A stretch of 59,013 bases of DNA from a virus. The notes beneath the pieces were generated by a model. That model was given only the letters and a program-made list of their open reading frames with translations. It had not been told where the DNA came from and searched no databases. Below, piece by piece: positions 30,134-37,384 of this stretch (positions are counted from its first letter, which is position 1; each line of letters begins with the position of its first letter). Both the position numbers and the translations under genes were made by a program. Location: positions 1 to 59,013 of IMG/VR virus record IMGVR_UViG_3300042516_003042. The stretch is one strand, 5' to 3'.

Positions 30134-31048
30134 GTTTTTATCTAAATATTTTTTTCTGTACTGCAGTAGACCTTGTTCTTTAGCCTTGCATTCCAGCATA
30201 ATATCTATATCTAAACCGTACGTATCTATAAATTCAGAAAGAAAATCTGAATGTGCTTGCGGTCTTATAGATTGATTATTTTCATGAATAGCTTTAGATT
30301 CGCTATAATGTACAACAGGTTTTATATCACCCCATGTTGAAACTGCCAATCGTAATGCGTTTTCTTCTGACAAATCTCCAGTACAAAACTTGTGATGATG
30401 ATAATCGAAAACTATAGGAATATTTAGTTCAGAATGAACCATATCATATAAATCTCGTACGGAAAACATAGATGCTTTATCATCATTTTCTACTGTCAAT
30501 CGTTTCCTACAAGATTCTGATAATCGTTTAAAATTTTTGACCCAAGTTTTTGCAGCACTATTTTTATCACCGTATGTAGCTCCAATATGAATATTAATTT
30601 TATTATATGGTGTTTCTGATAATCCTAATAAATCGAATAGTTTGGAATGTGTTTCTAAATCTTCGATTGTATTTAATACAACAGATTCTTTTGGAGAAGC
30701 TAATAAATTAAACGGTCCGGGGTGCGCAGTTAATCGCTGTCCTGTATCCCGTGCTAGTTTACCCGCAGACGCTAATGCAAGGGAGATTTGCTTATAATGT
30801 GGGTAGTTGGGTATTCCTATCTTACCAGCCCACGGGAGTATGTCAGAACTAATTCTATATAAGTTAATATTATTCTTTGCATTCCATTCAATGGTTTTAT
30901 ATAGATCCTGCGCATTTTGTAATGCTAACTCAGATGCAGCAATTATACCATTCTTTTTAATTGTGGCTGCTCGTAGCCCTCTATTAGTAGTTATACCGAA
31001 CTTACGTAATTCGGTGTTAATACAAGCATAACCTAATGTTTGATTCAT
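30122..31048 (-). CDS. uvsE: UV damage endonuclease UvsE/UvdE, 308 aa
   Basis: TIM-barrel UvdE family from end to end: LGYACINTEL and YRISSDILPWAG near the N-terminus, then metal and active-site segments LTAHPG, NIHIGATYGDK, LTVENDD, VFDYHHHKF, VVHYSES and MLECKAKEQ. The enzyme nicks DNA 5' of pyrimidine dimers and other lesions, starting alternative excision repair. Full length, no missing key residue. It has its own core promoter (31063-31094). A UV-repair gene fits a phage of sunlit water. Confidence 0.93.
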   Translation of the reverse strand: MNQTLGYACINTELRKFGITTNRGLRAATIKKNGIIAASELALQNAQDLYKTIEWNAKNNINLYRISSDILPWAGKIGIPNYPHYKQISLALASAGKLARDTGQRLTAHPGPFNLLASPKESVVLNTIEDLETHSKLFDLLGLSETPYNKINIHIGATYGDKNSAAKTWVKNFKRLSESCRKRLTVENDDKASMFSVRDLYDMVHSELNIPIVFDYHHHKFCTGDLSEENALRLAVSTWGDIKPVVHYSESKAIHENNQSIRPQAHSDFLSEFIDTYGLDIDIMLECKAKEQGLLQYRKKYLDKNFVL

Positions 31049-31062
31049 ATCTTTAATTTACT

Positions 31063-31094
31063 TAAAAGTAATAAAAAAAGATGATATAACCAAA
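31063..31094 (-). promoter_or_regulatory. Core promoter of the uvsE gene
   Basis: TTTG (31091-31094), 20-nt spacer, TACTTTTA (31063-31070), reading leftwards into uvsE. No upstream A/T element. Confidence 0.6.
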
Positions 31095-31322
31095 TTATTC
31101 AGTAACTATTTCTGGAACTGTTTTTACAACATCTTCAAACTCAATATCTGGTATAGTTTCGCAAAAGAATAACATATTATCTTTCCGTAATACTGTATCA
31201 ACACCTAAAAATTCTTTATATTCGGATGTATTATCCTTTAGTAAGCTCTCATCAATAATACGATTAAGATAATAGAGCTTATCACCATTTCGTATAATCT
31301 TATTGAAGTTAATTTGTATCAT
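31095..31322 (-). CDS. Unknown small protein, 75 aa
   Basis: Starts MIQINFNKIIRNGDKLYYLNR and ends with an acidic tail (DIEFEDVVKTVPEIVTE). No domain recognised. It lies just downstream of a strong terminator, in front of uvsE, and no promoter is obvious in the 17 bp between terminator and start. Confidence 0.65.
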   Translation of the reverse strand: MIQINFNKIIRNGDKLYYLNRIIDESLLKDNTSEYKEFLGVDTVLRKDNMLFFCETIPDIEFEDVVKTVPEIVTE

Positions 31323-31339
31323 AACTTATAATTTAGTTT

Positions 31340-31364
31340 AAAAAAGGCGCCTTACGGGGCGCCC
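31340..31364 (-). terminator. Rho-independent terminator
   Basis: On the minus strand GGCGCCCC, a short loop and GGCGCC are followed by six Ts. It ends the leftward transcript of the small-gene block at 31.4-33.7 kb. Confidence 0.9.
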
Positions 31365-31456
31365 GGGTAGCATTTGCTAATTTTCAATAATCAATTATTA
31401 ATTGTTAATGAATATATAGGCATCAGCCTACAAATATAATTATCAAAAAATTTCAT

Positions 31457-31861
31457 TTAATTATAGATAATTGGTAAACTAGGACCAATTATTGAATAAA
31501 TTCTACAATACTTTTGTCGTTTATAAGTAAGTAGTCCTGCTTCAGATACAAATAATCTTTCTAAAATAAGACCAACCTTAAAAAAGTTAGACACCGCCTC
31601 TGATAAAACCTTTGAATCATTACTATTGATAACTAATATATCGTTAGTAATAAGTACGTTAGCAGTGTCTTCTGATTGTATTGACAAATTGATCATAGAT
31701 TGGATATCATCATCAGTTGAATCATATATTTCTACTGGCTCGCCACTATACCAAATGTCGAATAAACATAAAATTTTTTCATCATCAGGCAATGATTTGA
31801 AAAAATCATAGTCCTTATCATTAATGAATAAATCATTGCTAGTGTCATCTAATTCATCCAT
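31457..31861 (-). CDS. Acidic protein of unknown function, 134 aa
   Basis: The first half is strongly acidic (DELDDTSNDLFINDKDYDFF, EIYDSTDDD); the second is more hydrophobic with a basic end. No domain or membrane segment is recognised. It starts at 31861 with a TATTTAT motif 13 nt upstream and is the last gene before the terminator at 31340. Acidic small phage proteins often mimic DNA or inhibit host proteins, but nothing here proves that. Confidence 0.68.
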   Translation of the reverse strand: MDELDDTSNDLFINDKDYDFFKSLPDDEKILCLFDIWYSGEPVEIYDSTDDDIQSMINLSIQSEDTANVLITNDILVINSNDSKVLSEAVSNFFKVGLILERLFVSEAGLLTYKRQKYCRIYSIIGPSLPIIYN

Positions 31862-31881
31862 ATTACTATTTTATATAAATA

Positions 31882-32145
31882 TTACAACTGATTGTATATA
31901 TCATTTAATTTATCAATACATTTAAGTGTTAATCTGTAATCCTGATTAATTTTGTCTATACAAAAAGATATGAACAATCTAGTAGTATCCTGTTCATCGA
32001 TTAATTCTTGCAATTTAGTTAACTTTTCTAATACACGTGTCTTATCAGACAATAAAGGGTATGTAACTGGCGAAAACAAATCGTTATTAGGATCGAATTC
32101 GTCGTTTAAAATTTCATCAAACATATCTTTAATATGCTGTGACAT
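31882..32145 (-). CDS. Unknown helical protein, 87 aa
   Basis: Starts MSQHIKDMFDEILNDEFDPNN; acidic at the N-terminus and helical after residue 35 (RVLEKLTKLQELIDEQ). No family recognised. Its start lies one base from the stop of the 60-residue membrane protein upstream, so they are one translational unit. Confidence 0.68.
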   Translation of the reverse strand: MSQHIKDMFDEILNDEFDPNNDLFSPVTYPLLSDKTRVLEKLTKLQELIDEQDTTRLFISFCIDKINQDYRLTLKCIDKLNDIYNQL

Positions 32146-32146
32146 A

Positions 32147-32329
32147 TTATTTGTCCTTGGTTTCTAGCTTGGTGTATTCGTCTTGAAGACATTCAATCAA
32201 CTTAGATTTAATAAGTAATTCAGACTCCAAAAAGTCTATACGATTTTGTTTATTCTGCAAAGAATAAAGAATACCAACCAATGCCATTAGTGATATTATA
32301 ATGTCTGCTGTTATTAGAATATTATTCAT
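32147..32329 (-). CDS. Small membrane-anchored protein, 60 aa
   Basis: One transmembrane helix at the N-terminus (ILITADIIISLMALVGILYSL) followed by a charged coiled-coil tail (IDFLESELLIKSKLIECLQDE). The build is like that of phage Rz-type spanins or small regulators, but no lipoprotein partner is seen. It overlaps the 98-residue gene by 8 bp. Confidence 0.68.
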   Translation of the reverse strand: MNNILITADIIISLMALVGILYSLQNKQNRIDFLESELLIKSKLIECLQDEYTKLETKDK

Positions 32330-32618
32330 TATTTAATTGTTTTAAAATATTAACTAAAGTTGCGCACTTTTCATATTCTTCTAAATATTCATAGTGTGAT
32401 ATACCTTTTGTGCAGAATCCTTTAATATTCTGCATATCAATACTGTATACAGTACCATCGTATTTTTTAGTGATTACTGGTATATGTCTAATTGGTTTAT
32501 CAAATGATTCTATTACTACCATATATACATAATCAAATATTACTCTACCCTCATCAGATAATAGCCAAAGTCTAAAAGTAGCTTCTGTGTCAAATTTATC
32601 GAAGTCAATTTCGACCAT
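32322..32618 (-). CDS. Unknown protein, 98 aa
   Basis: Starts MVEIDFDKFDTEATFRLWLLSDEG. Mixed alpha/beta composition, no motif recognised. A TATTTAT motif occurs 12 nt before the ATG. It overlaps the following membrane-protein gene by 8 bp. Confidence 0.66.
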   Translation of the reverse strand: MVEIDFDKFDTEATFRLWLLSDEGRVIFDYVYMVVIESFDKPIRHIPVITKKYDGTVYSIDMQNIKGFCTKGISHYEYLEEYEKCATLVNILKQLNNE

Positions 32619-32642
32619 TATGGTTTTTAAATAAATATGGCA

Positions 32643-32957
32643 CTATTCTGCGGTAACCACCTTTCGTCGTTTCATTTTCTTAGCCGGTCGCTCCTCCTTA
32701 TTAGATAAAATTAATCTGTCAGGATGTGTTCTATTAAAGTTTTGTGTTGTTTTGGCACATAAAATACCTAATTCCCAAGCTCGTAAATATGACGGCGCTG
32801 GTTGTATAAAATATTCATTGAATAAATTAGTACCTTGGGTATCAACTAGTACATACCCCCCGTCATCTAGCAATTCAACGAATGCTCCTGGATAAAACTT
32901 ATGTACTCGTTTTTTAAGTCTTTCTATAGTTTGTTTTACTTTCTTATCTTGTATCAC
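32643..32957 (-). CDS. Unknown basic protein, 104 aa
   Basis: Lysine/arginine-rich at both ends (KKVKQTIERLKKRVHKFYPG at the start, EERPAKKMKRRKVV at the end) with a central beta-type stretch (FVELLDDGGYVLVDTQG). The basic tails suggest nucleic-acid binding, which is inference. It lies 7 bp downstream of the lysin gene. Confidence 0.66.
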   Translation of the reverse strand: MIQDKKVKQTIERLKKRVHKFYPGAFVELLDDGGYVLVDTQGTNLFNEYFIQPAPSYLRAWELGILCAKTTQNFNRTHPDRLILSNKEERPAKKMKRRKVVTAE

Positions 32958-32964
32958 TGTTATA

Positions 32965-33552
32965 TTATTTTGCGTTATTGAATTGATTTAATCTTTGTTT
33001 AATTGCTAACATATAGTTCGGATCTTCCGCATATATAGAAGCTAATAGTTGTAAATATTCATCTTCGGAATGTATATTTTTTATATGATATGATTGCCAT
33101 AACGCATAATCAATAACACAATCTCTCCATGAATTATATATAGCATGTCCTCTATTAGTACCCACATTAATGGTAGGCCGGATTACTGCCTCCTTCATTC
33201 CTAAAGAATTATTATTCTCTATAAAGATTGATGATTTAAAGTTATTAGATTCTACTAGTGCCTGAGCATAAACTACTCTAGGATATTTAACATTCAAATC
33301 TGTCAATGCTTGTTTATATTCAGCTATGGAAAACTTATCTAAATCATTAATGATATGCACCTTTTGTTCCTTAGTCATATAATCAGTATTAACTATATTT
33401 CTAGAACTAACAAATCCTAACATTACACAAAACATATTAATCATTAAAAATGCGAATAGTATTGGCGTAACTTTAATATATTTTTGTTGTAGTTTGTTAG
33501 TATCTAAAATGTAAATTCTATGATCCTGTATGTACTTAAATATTTTTTTCAT
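32965..33552 (-). CDS. Membrane-anchored glucosaminidase-type lysin, 195 aa
   Basis: A transmembrane segment at about residues 29-50 (ITPILFAFLMINMFCVMLGF in outline) precedes a glucosaminidase/Bax-like catalytic region: RVVYAQALVESNNFKSS (likely catalytic Glu), ENNNSLGMK and SWRDCVIDYALWQSY. These enzymes cleave the peptidoglycan glycan strand. The N-terminal anchor suggests export without a holin-style release (signal-anchor lysin) or a virion-independent role in lysis. It sits in a block of small genes after the 63-residue protein. Confidence 0.82.
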   Translation of the reverse strand: MKKIFKYIQDHRIYILDTNKLQQKYIKVTPILFAFLMINMFCVMLGFVSSRNIVNTDYMTKEQKVHIINDLDKFSIAEYKQALTDLNVKYPRVVYAQALVESNNFKSSIFIENNNSLGMKEAVIRPTINVGTNRGHAIYNSWRDCVIDYALWQSYHIKNIHSEDEYLQLLASIYAEDPNYMLAIKQRLNQFNNAK

Positions 33553-33556
33553 ATAT

Positions 33557-33748
33557 TTAGTTTAGTTTAGAAATAATATTTGCCCACTTTCCCTTATTAG
33601 TATCATAACCTACTGCAGGTATCTTAGTACCGTCATCAGCAAGTACACAAAATAACTTATCATCATGTTTGTACATAGAAGTTATTATTGAGTTATAGTT
33701 TTTACCAAGAAATTCTACAACGACTCTGTCGTTAATTTTATAGTTCAT
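33557..33748 (-). CDS. Small SH3/KOW-like protein, 63 aa
   Basis: MNYKINDRVVVEFLGKNYNSIITSMYKHDDKLFCVLADDG reads as a short beta-barrel of the SH3/KOW type seen in many small phage proteins; quoted core is KINDRVVVEFLGK. Function unknown. It is the first gene after a core promoter at 33764-33795. Confidence 0.68.
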   Translation of the reverse strand: MNYKINDRVVVEFLGKNYNSIITSMYKHDDKLFCVLADDGTKIPAVGYDTNKGKWANIISKLN

Positions 33749-33763
33749 AATTAATATTTAACT

Positions 33764-33795
33764 TAAATGTAAGTATAATCTTTCGAAATACCAAA
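33764..33795 (-). promoter_or_regulatory. Core promoter
   Basis: TTTG (33792-33795), 20-nt spacer, TACATTTA (33764-33771). Drives the 33.7-31.4 kb small-gene and lysin block. Confidence 0.7.
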
Positions 33796-34329
33796 TTAAT
33801 TTAATACTGATTGTAGAATATTCGAATGAATATCTTCTAACGATTGATTCGAATCACAATTAATAATAGAACATTGTAAATTTTTGTATTTCGAATAGTA
33901 TTCAATAACTTCAAGAACTTGATTTTTAATTAATCCAAGATATCCAGTAGTTTCAGGATAATGTAAGTATATAAAGTTAATATTTTTATCTATACATTTA
34001 TTAATCATACGTATAGTACCAAGTAAGTTGTCGGTATATGCTTTAATATAATCCACGTCAGCAGCCTCTTCGTTTGTGTATGCAGCTAAATGAATTATAT
34101 GGGAGAACTTTATATCAGCCCAAATATATGAGCTGTATGATATATCTGTATAAGATGCTTTAACTCTAAAATTCATATTTGTATACGATTCTAAAGATTC
34201 TTGCTTACTTAAGTTATCTATAATATAGATATAACAACCTACATCTATCAACTTATCTACCAATGGTGTCCCTACAGTACCAAACCCACCAGTAAGTAGT
34301 ATATTTTGTTTAGTCCCTGTAATTTCCAT
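33796..34329 (-). CDS. Truncated NAD-dependent epimerase/dehydratase-like protein, 177 aa
   Basis: Rossmann fold with the extended-SDR dinucleotide motif (LLTGGFGTVG) and IIHLAAYTNEEAADVD, as in sugar nucleotide epimerases. It is about half the usual 300-350 residues. The region where YxxxK should lie reads YLHYPETTGYLG, so the catalytic Tyr/Lys pair is not clear and activity is doubtful. It overlaps the 52-residue gene by 20 bp. It may be a remnant of a surface-sugar enzyme or a binding-only relative. Confidence 0.72.
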   Translation of the reverse strand: MEITGTKQNILLTGGFGTVGTPLVDKLIDVGCYIYIIDNLSKQESLESYTNMNFRVKASYTDISYSSYIWADIKFSHIIHLAAYTNEEAADVDYIKAYTDNLLGTIRMINKCIDKNINFIYLHYPETTGYLGLIKNQVLEVIEYYSKYKNLQCSIINCDSNQSLEDIHSNILQSVLN

Positions 34330-34468
34330 AAAAATAACAACCTAATGAATAAAATTTATCTGCTAACTTAATTGCTCCTAAATTTGATAAGATCCATGAA
34401 ATTTCAATACACACCGACCCAACTATATTGGTCAGTATATTATTTAATAATCTGGCAAACAGTTTCAT
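34310..34468 (-). CDS. Small hydrophobic protein, 52 aa
   Basis: Frame from ATG 34468 (MKLFARLLNNILTNIVGSVC) to TAG 34310. A longer frame to 34525 exists but would lie within the tmRNA 3' end, so I take the internal ATG. The N-terminal part is amphipathic or membrane-inserting. Nothing recognised. It is coupled to the epimerase-like gene by a 20-bp overlap. Confidence 0.5.
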   Translation of the reverse strand: MKLFARLLNNILTNIVGSVCIEISWILSNLGAIKLADKFYSLGCYFYGNYRD

Positions 34469-34482
34469 ATTTTGTAATTTAG

Positions 34483-34879
34483 AGGAGGTGCCGGAAATCG
34501 AATCCGGGTCCTGTCCAGTAATCAATACATCTTTTATTTACAGCATAGGATAATTCAAAGTTTAATCTAACTACTTTAGAATTCCAATAAAGAAGGGGCT
34601 GACTATTATGGGAAGCCAACTTATCCACCATCTAATTTTGAGAAAATTAGCAAAACAAACAACAATTTAACCTATATCTAAAGTTGCTGTAAGGTAGTAG
34701 GCTTCTGTTATTACGCTGCTACAAGCGCATCATTTGTTACAAATGCAATAGCATCTTCAAATGTAAATGCAGACAATTCTGTTGCGTTTATTTTTTGGTT
34801 ACAATTTTTGTTCGGTGTAAATAACCATTCACCGAGCTGAAGATATACTATTAGATGTCAGTCAATACCTGTCACCCCC
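34483..34879 (-). ncRNA. ssrA: tmRNA (ssrA), phage-encoded, 397 nt
   Basis: The 5' end GGGGGTGACAGG and the 3' end CACCTCC form the seven-pair acceptor stem with one G-U. The T arm is CCGGA/TCCGG around TTCGATT. Downstream of the 5' tRNA-like part is an H-type pseudoknot (CGGTG/CACCG interlocked with GGTTA/TAACC at about 34797-34837), the PK1 of tmRNAs. Then comes AAAAAATAAAC directly before the resume codon GCA, almost identical to the E. coli element AAAAAATAGTC-GCA. H2 pairing ACATC/GATGT is also present. CCA is not encoded. tmRNA rescues stalled ribosomes and tags the nascent chain. It follows the 119-residue gene by 11 bp and is probably cut from that transcript. Confidence 0.93.
34711..34785 (-). 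other. tmRNA tag reading frame (24 residues)
   Basis: From the resume GCA at 34785 to TAA-TAA the tag starts ATELSAF and ends TNDALVAA. The terminal LVAA matches the hydrophobic-AA degron type recognised by ClpXP. At 24 residues it is longer than the usual 8-15. Confidence 0.85.
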
Positions 34880-34890
34880 GTATAATATAA

Positions 34891-35250
34891 TTATGATTCA
34901 GATTCAGAAACTACTGGCTCTAGAGCCGTGTCACCAAATGAGGCATCAAAAATGCTAGTATCTAAATCAGAATCAGGAATAATCTTTTCTGATAATTGCT
35001 TCAATACTGATTCATCTACATTAGCTTCGATATTATGTTTTGCACAAAACTTTTCAGTTAACATAGGACAGATTCTATATAAGCCTTCTGTCTTATTAGG
35101 TATAGCACTATAAACTTTACCATCTTCACCATACACCATATATTCAATACGTTTAGGTGTAGGTTTAGAACTTAGTATAGTACCAACTTTAAAAGTATTT
35201 TCTGTTAATTGAAATACTACTGTTTGTCCATTTGAATATTTTGTACTCAT
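34891..35250 (-). CDS. Unknown protein with SH3-like start and acidic tail, 119 aa
   Basis: MSTKYSNGQTVVFQLTENTFKVGTI reads like a small beta-barrel; the C-terminal 40 residues are acidic (DSDLDTSIFDASFGDTALEP). No family recognised. It is encoded one base after the DUF4494-like gene and directly upstream of the tmRNA, probably in the same transcript. Confidence 0.7.
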   Translation of the reverse strand: MSTKYSNGQTVVFQLTENTFKVGTILSSKPTPKRIEYMVYGEDGKVYSAIPNKTEGLYRICPMLTEKFCAKHNIEANVDESVLKQLSEKIIPDSDLDTSIFDASFGDTALEPVVSESES

Positions 35251-35251
35251 A

Positions 35252-35458
35252 TTATTTAGATGATTTTATAACATCAATAATTCTAGAAACCTGTGCACCT
35301 TTAACTTCAAATGGTATAACACTACCTTTGAAATATTCTACAACACGAACCTCAGCTTCTGTTACTGACATTGCATCAACTAAATACGATTCAGTTTTAT
35401 TTTTAACTTTTCCATTTCCTGCATCGAACTCGACCTTTACTTTTACTTCGTAAAACAT
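35252..35458 (-). CDS. DUF4494-like small protein, 68 aa
   Basis: MFYEVKVKVEFDAGNGKVK, KTESYLVDAMSVTEAEVRVVE and a short C-terminal strand match the pattern of DUF4494, a family found mainly in Bacteroidota and their phages. Function unknown. It has its own core promoter at 35495-35526 and starts the transcript that leads into the tmRNA. Confidence 0.78.
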   Translation of the reverse strand: MFYEVKVKVEFDAGNGKVKNKTESYLVDAMSVTEAEVRVVEYFKGSVIPFEVKGAQVSRIIDVIKSSK

Positions 35459-35494
35459 ACTTTTTGTTTTTATTGGTTAATTAATATAATACTT

Positions 35495-35526
35495 TAAAGA
35501 TAGTAAAATTAGTTTAGAAAACCAAA
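35495..35526 (-). promoter_or_regulatory. Core promoter
   Basis: TTTG (35523-35526), 20-nt spacer, TATCTTTA (35495-35502). Drives the DUF4494-like gene, the 119-residue gene and probably the tmRNA. Confidence 0.7.
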
Positions 35527-35551
35527 TTAATTATAAACTATCTTTTTTTAG

Positions 35552-35635
35552 TACCCCGGGCAGGACTCGAACCTGCACGAATTTAACATTCACCGCATCT
35601 TAAGTGCGGCGTGTCTACCATTCCACCACCGGGGC
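35552..35635 (-). tRNA. tRNA-Leu(UAA)
   Basis: Acceptor GCCCCGG/CCGGGGT, D loop AATGGTAG, anticodon arm CCGCA-CTTAAGA-TGCGG with anticodon TAA, long variable arm as expected for leucine, and T arm GCAGG-TTCGAGT-CCTGC. CCA is not encoded. The UUA codon it reads is common in this AT-rich genome. Confidence 0.95.
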
Positions 35636-35850
35636 ATATCCCCACCTTGAGATTACTGGTGAGTAGTTATTTCGGTTTTCTATTTCTTAAAAACCTGCGA
35701 GGCATCCCTCATTAAAACAGCCAAACTACTTGGAGCCTCTGTTACCTAGCTTTATTCCAAAGAGACTGGCGTTTAAGGATGTCCAGTCCAATACCCTACC
35801 AAGTTTAAATGAGACATTGGCAAGTCTGCTGAGTATCTCGTACTCATTGT
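35636..35850. other. Spacer between the two tRNAs, 215 bp, no gene
   Basis: More GC-rich than the surroundings and containing small hairpins (GACTGG/CCAGTC at about 35775; GAGTA/TACTC at 35831-35845). No protein frame or third tRNA found; a small structured RNA or processing region is possible. Confidence 0.4.
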
Positions 35851-35935
35851 AGTCAGGACAGGACTCGAACCTGCATCAGACGTGCTGGATTTTCACCAAG
35901 TATCACGTTGCTTTGACCAATTACGCCACCTGACT
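35851..35935 (-). tRNA. Atypical tRNA with enlarged anticodon loop, isotype undetermined
   Basis: Acceptor AGTCAGG/CCTGACT, D loop with TTGGT and T arm GCAGG-TTCGAGT-CCTGT are all sound. The anticodon stem ACGTG/CACGT is perfect and correctly placed, but encloses 19 nt instead of 7. The loop contains TTGG (possible Pro TGG) and TGAAAA (possible Phe-like). A type II fold with a long variable arm gives worse stems. It may be a pseudo-tRNA, carry a 12-nt insertion, or have an unusual function. Confidence 0.6.
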
Positions 35936-36204
35936 AAAACAAGATGTGTGGAACCCATCTGACACTTACGCCTCTTGTAGCCTACTTATCTAGATTTACG
36001 CCGTTACTACTGGGGCATCGTCTTGTCTATTTGTAGATTTGGTTGGTTATCCAACACCGCCAACGTGGAGGCATCTACTTGGTGTCACGGGCTTCGTTGC
36101 TACTTCTATGTTTATCGGCCGATTTCATATTTTCACCATTCTTGTTTTATTAAAGTGTGCTTCCCCTACTTCACCCGATTGGAAACCAACACCAGACCAT
36201 ATTT
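35936..36204. other. Non-coding stretch, 269 bp
   Basis: Precedes the odd tRNA on the minus strand. It is relatively GC-rich, with a hairpin AGATG/CATCT at about 35941-35961. Only short unsupported frames are present on either strand. It could be the 5' leader of the tRNA transcript or a structured RNA. Confidence 0.4.
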
Positions 36205-36363
36205 TTATTTATCAGATTCTAAATGCGATATAAGACCTTTTAAAGTGCCTTGTAGGAATCCTACTATCTGAGCGTGCGATATCTTATTAGCCCATTGTGT
36301 GTCAGAGTCTGCTAAATTTGCCTTAAGCGCTTTTACTATTATTGTTTTTTCTATGTCTGTCAT
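36205..36363 (-). CDS. Small helical protein, 52 aa
   Basis: ATG 36363 (MTDIEKTIIVKALKANLADSD) to TAA 36205; ends GLISHLESDK. Helical, no family recognised. It is the first gene behind a complete 65-bp promoter module, and the reading frame is free of oddities, which supports a real gene despite its size. Confidence 0.7.
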   Translation of the reverse strand: MTDIEKTIIVKALKANLADSDTQWANKISHAQIVGFLQGTLKGLISHLESDK

Positions 36364-36396
36364 TTTGTGTATTTGTTAATTATTTAACCTTATACT

Positions 36397-36461
36397 TAAA
36401 GATAGATAAATTATATCAAAAAACCAAATTTTAGCTCAAATTTTAATACTTTTTAAGATAT
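36397..36461 (-). promoter_or_regulatory. Full promoter module A
   Basis: TTTG (36425-36428), 20-nt spacer, TATCTTTA (36397-36404), upstream element TATCTTAAAAAGTATTAAAA near 36441-36461. Drives the 52-residue gene and possibly the tRNAs. Confidence 0.8.
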
Positions 36462-36661
36462 TAATAATTTATTTAATATTTAGCGAGATTTCTCTGTGAA
36501 TATATAGATAATTGATACCCTTAGAGCTTTATTTTTACCCTATAACACCCGTATTTTATGCTATAATAGCCTATATATATTGCAAAATTATGAGTTTATA
36601 GGGTAAATTTTAAAATATTATATAAATATCTTTTAATATATAAGAAATTCATATATCAAGC
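36462..36661. other. AT-rich intergenic region, no gene
   Basis: Lies between the phosphoesterase stop and promoter module A. Contains two copies of CCCTATA/TATAGGG (about 36537 and 36598) in opposite orientation, which could fold into a long hairpin and end the phosphoesterase transcript. Confidence 0.4.
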
Positions 36662-37384
36662 TTACCTAAAGTCCACAAAATTATTAATACCAATCAAAAC
36701 ATGCTTAGTATCGTTTATCGATTCTACTTTGTCTGAATGAAAATGTCCATAATAGTGATGAGTAATATTATTATCTGTTTCTTTCAAGTAATCAAATAAT
36801 TCAGTTAATAATTTACGCTCTTTAGTCAAGTCATCTAATAAAGTAGGATCATTTGCAGCAAAAGAATATACTAAATTATTGAATCCTGTTGGATAACAAA
36901 AAGTAGGTGCAGTATGTGTAACCAAAATATCTATCTTTTTATTTGTAGGGACTAACTCTAAGTTCAAGTTAAATTCTTCTCCTTTAAAGTGATGCATGTT
37001 ATTGTGATGTCTATAAACTCTATCTATAGATACCGCTCCTCCTACACATAATATATTTTTACCTGAACAATTTAGTACTGTATAATCTTTTAAGAACTTT
37101 ATGTTACTAAATTCTAACTTATTAGTGCTGAAATAAGTAGGATCGTCATGATTACCTCGTATAACATACAGCATTGCATTAACGGCAAATAAAGTATCAT
37201 TTATTTCATACAATGCTGCCATTTCTTGTTCAAGAGTACGAAATCCTACACCAAAGTCGCCTACTTGTATTATATCAGAGTCTATAAATGCTTTAAATGA
37301 TGTCGATAATTCCCATTCAAGATGTCTCCAATTACCGTGCACATCACCTAAAAAATATAAACTACGCCTCGCCGAATTCTCCAT
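36662..37384 (-). CDS. Calcineurin-like metallophosphoesterase, 240 aa
   Basis: All blocks of the family are present: GDVHGNW (13-19), VGDFGVGF, IRGNHDDP, LVTHTAP and YYGHFH. Such phage enzymes act on phosphoproteins, cyclic nucleotides or nucleic-acid ends; the substrate is unknown. It overlaps the small membrane-protein gene upstream by 23 bp. The HAD phosphatase gene lies nearby, so this may be a phosphate-editing cluster. Confidence 0.88.
   Translation of the reverse strand: MENSARRSLYFLGDVHGNWRHLEWELSTSFKAFIDSDIIQVGDFGVGFRTLEQEMAALYEINDTLFAVNAMLYVIRGNHDDPTYFSTNKLEFSNIKFLKDYTVLNCSGKNILCVGGAVSIDRVYRHHNNMHHFKGEEFNLNLELVPTNKKIDILVTHTAPTFCYPTGFNNLVYSFAANDPTLLDDLTKERKLLTELFDYLKETDNNITHHYYGHFHSDKVESINDTKHVLIGINNFVDFR

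Noticed and set aside
34469-34525. N-terminal extension of the 52-residue gene
   Set aside because: It would translate the 3' end of the tmRNA, whose structure is much better supported.
35636-36204. A third tRNA in the spacer regions
   Set aside because: No T-arm with flanking acceptor stem was found; AGATG/CATCT around GGTTCCACA has the wrong loop length.
36023-36271. Rightward frames of 60-82 codons upstream of the tRNAs
   Set aside because: Overlap a minus-strand gene with a good promoter, and have no recognisable protein features.
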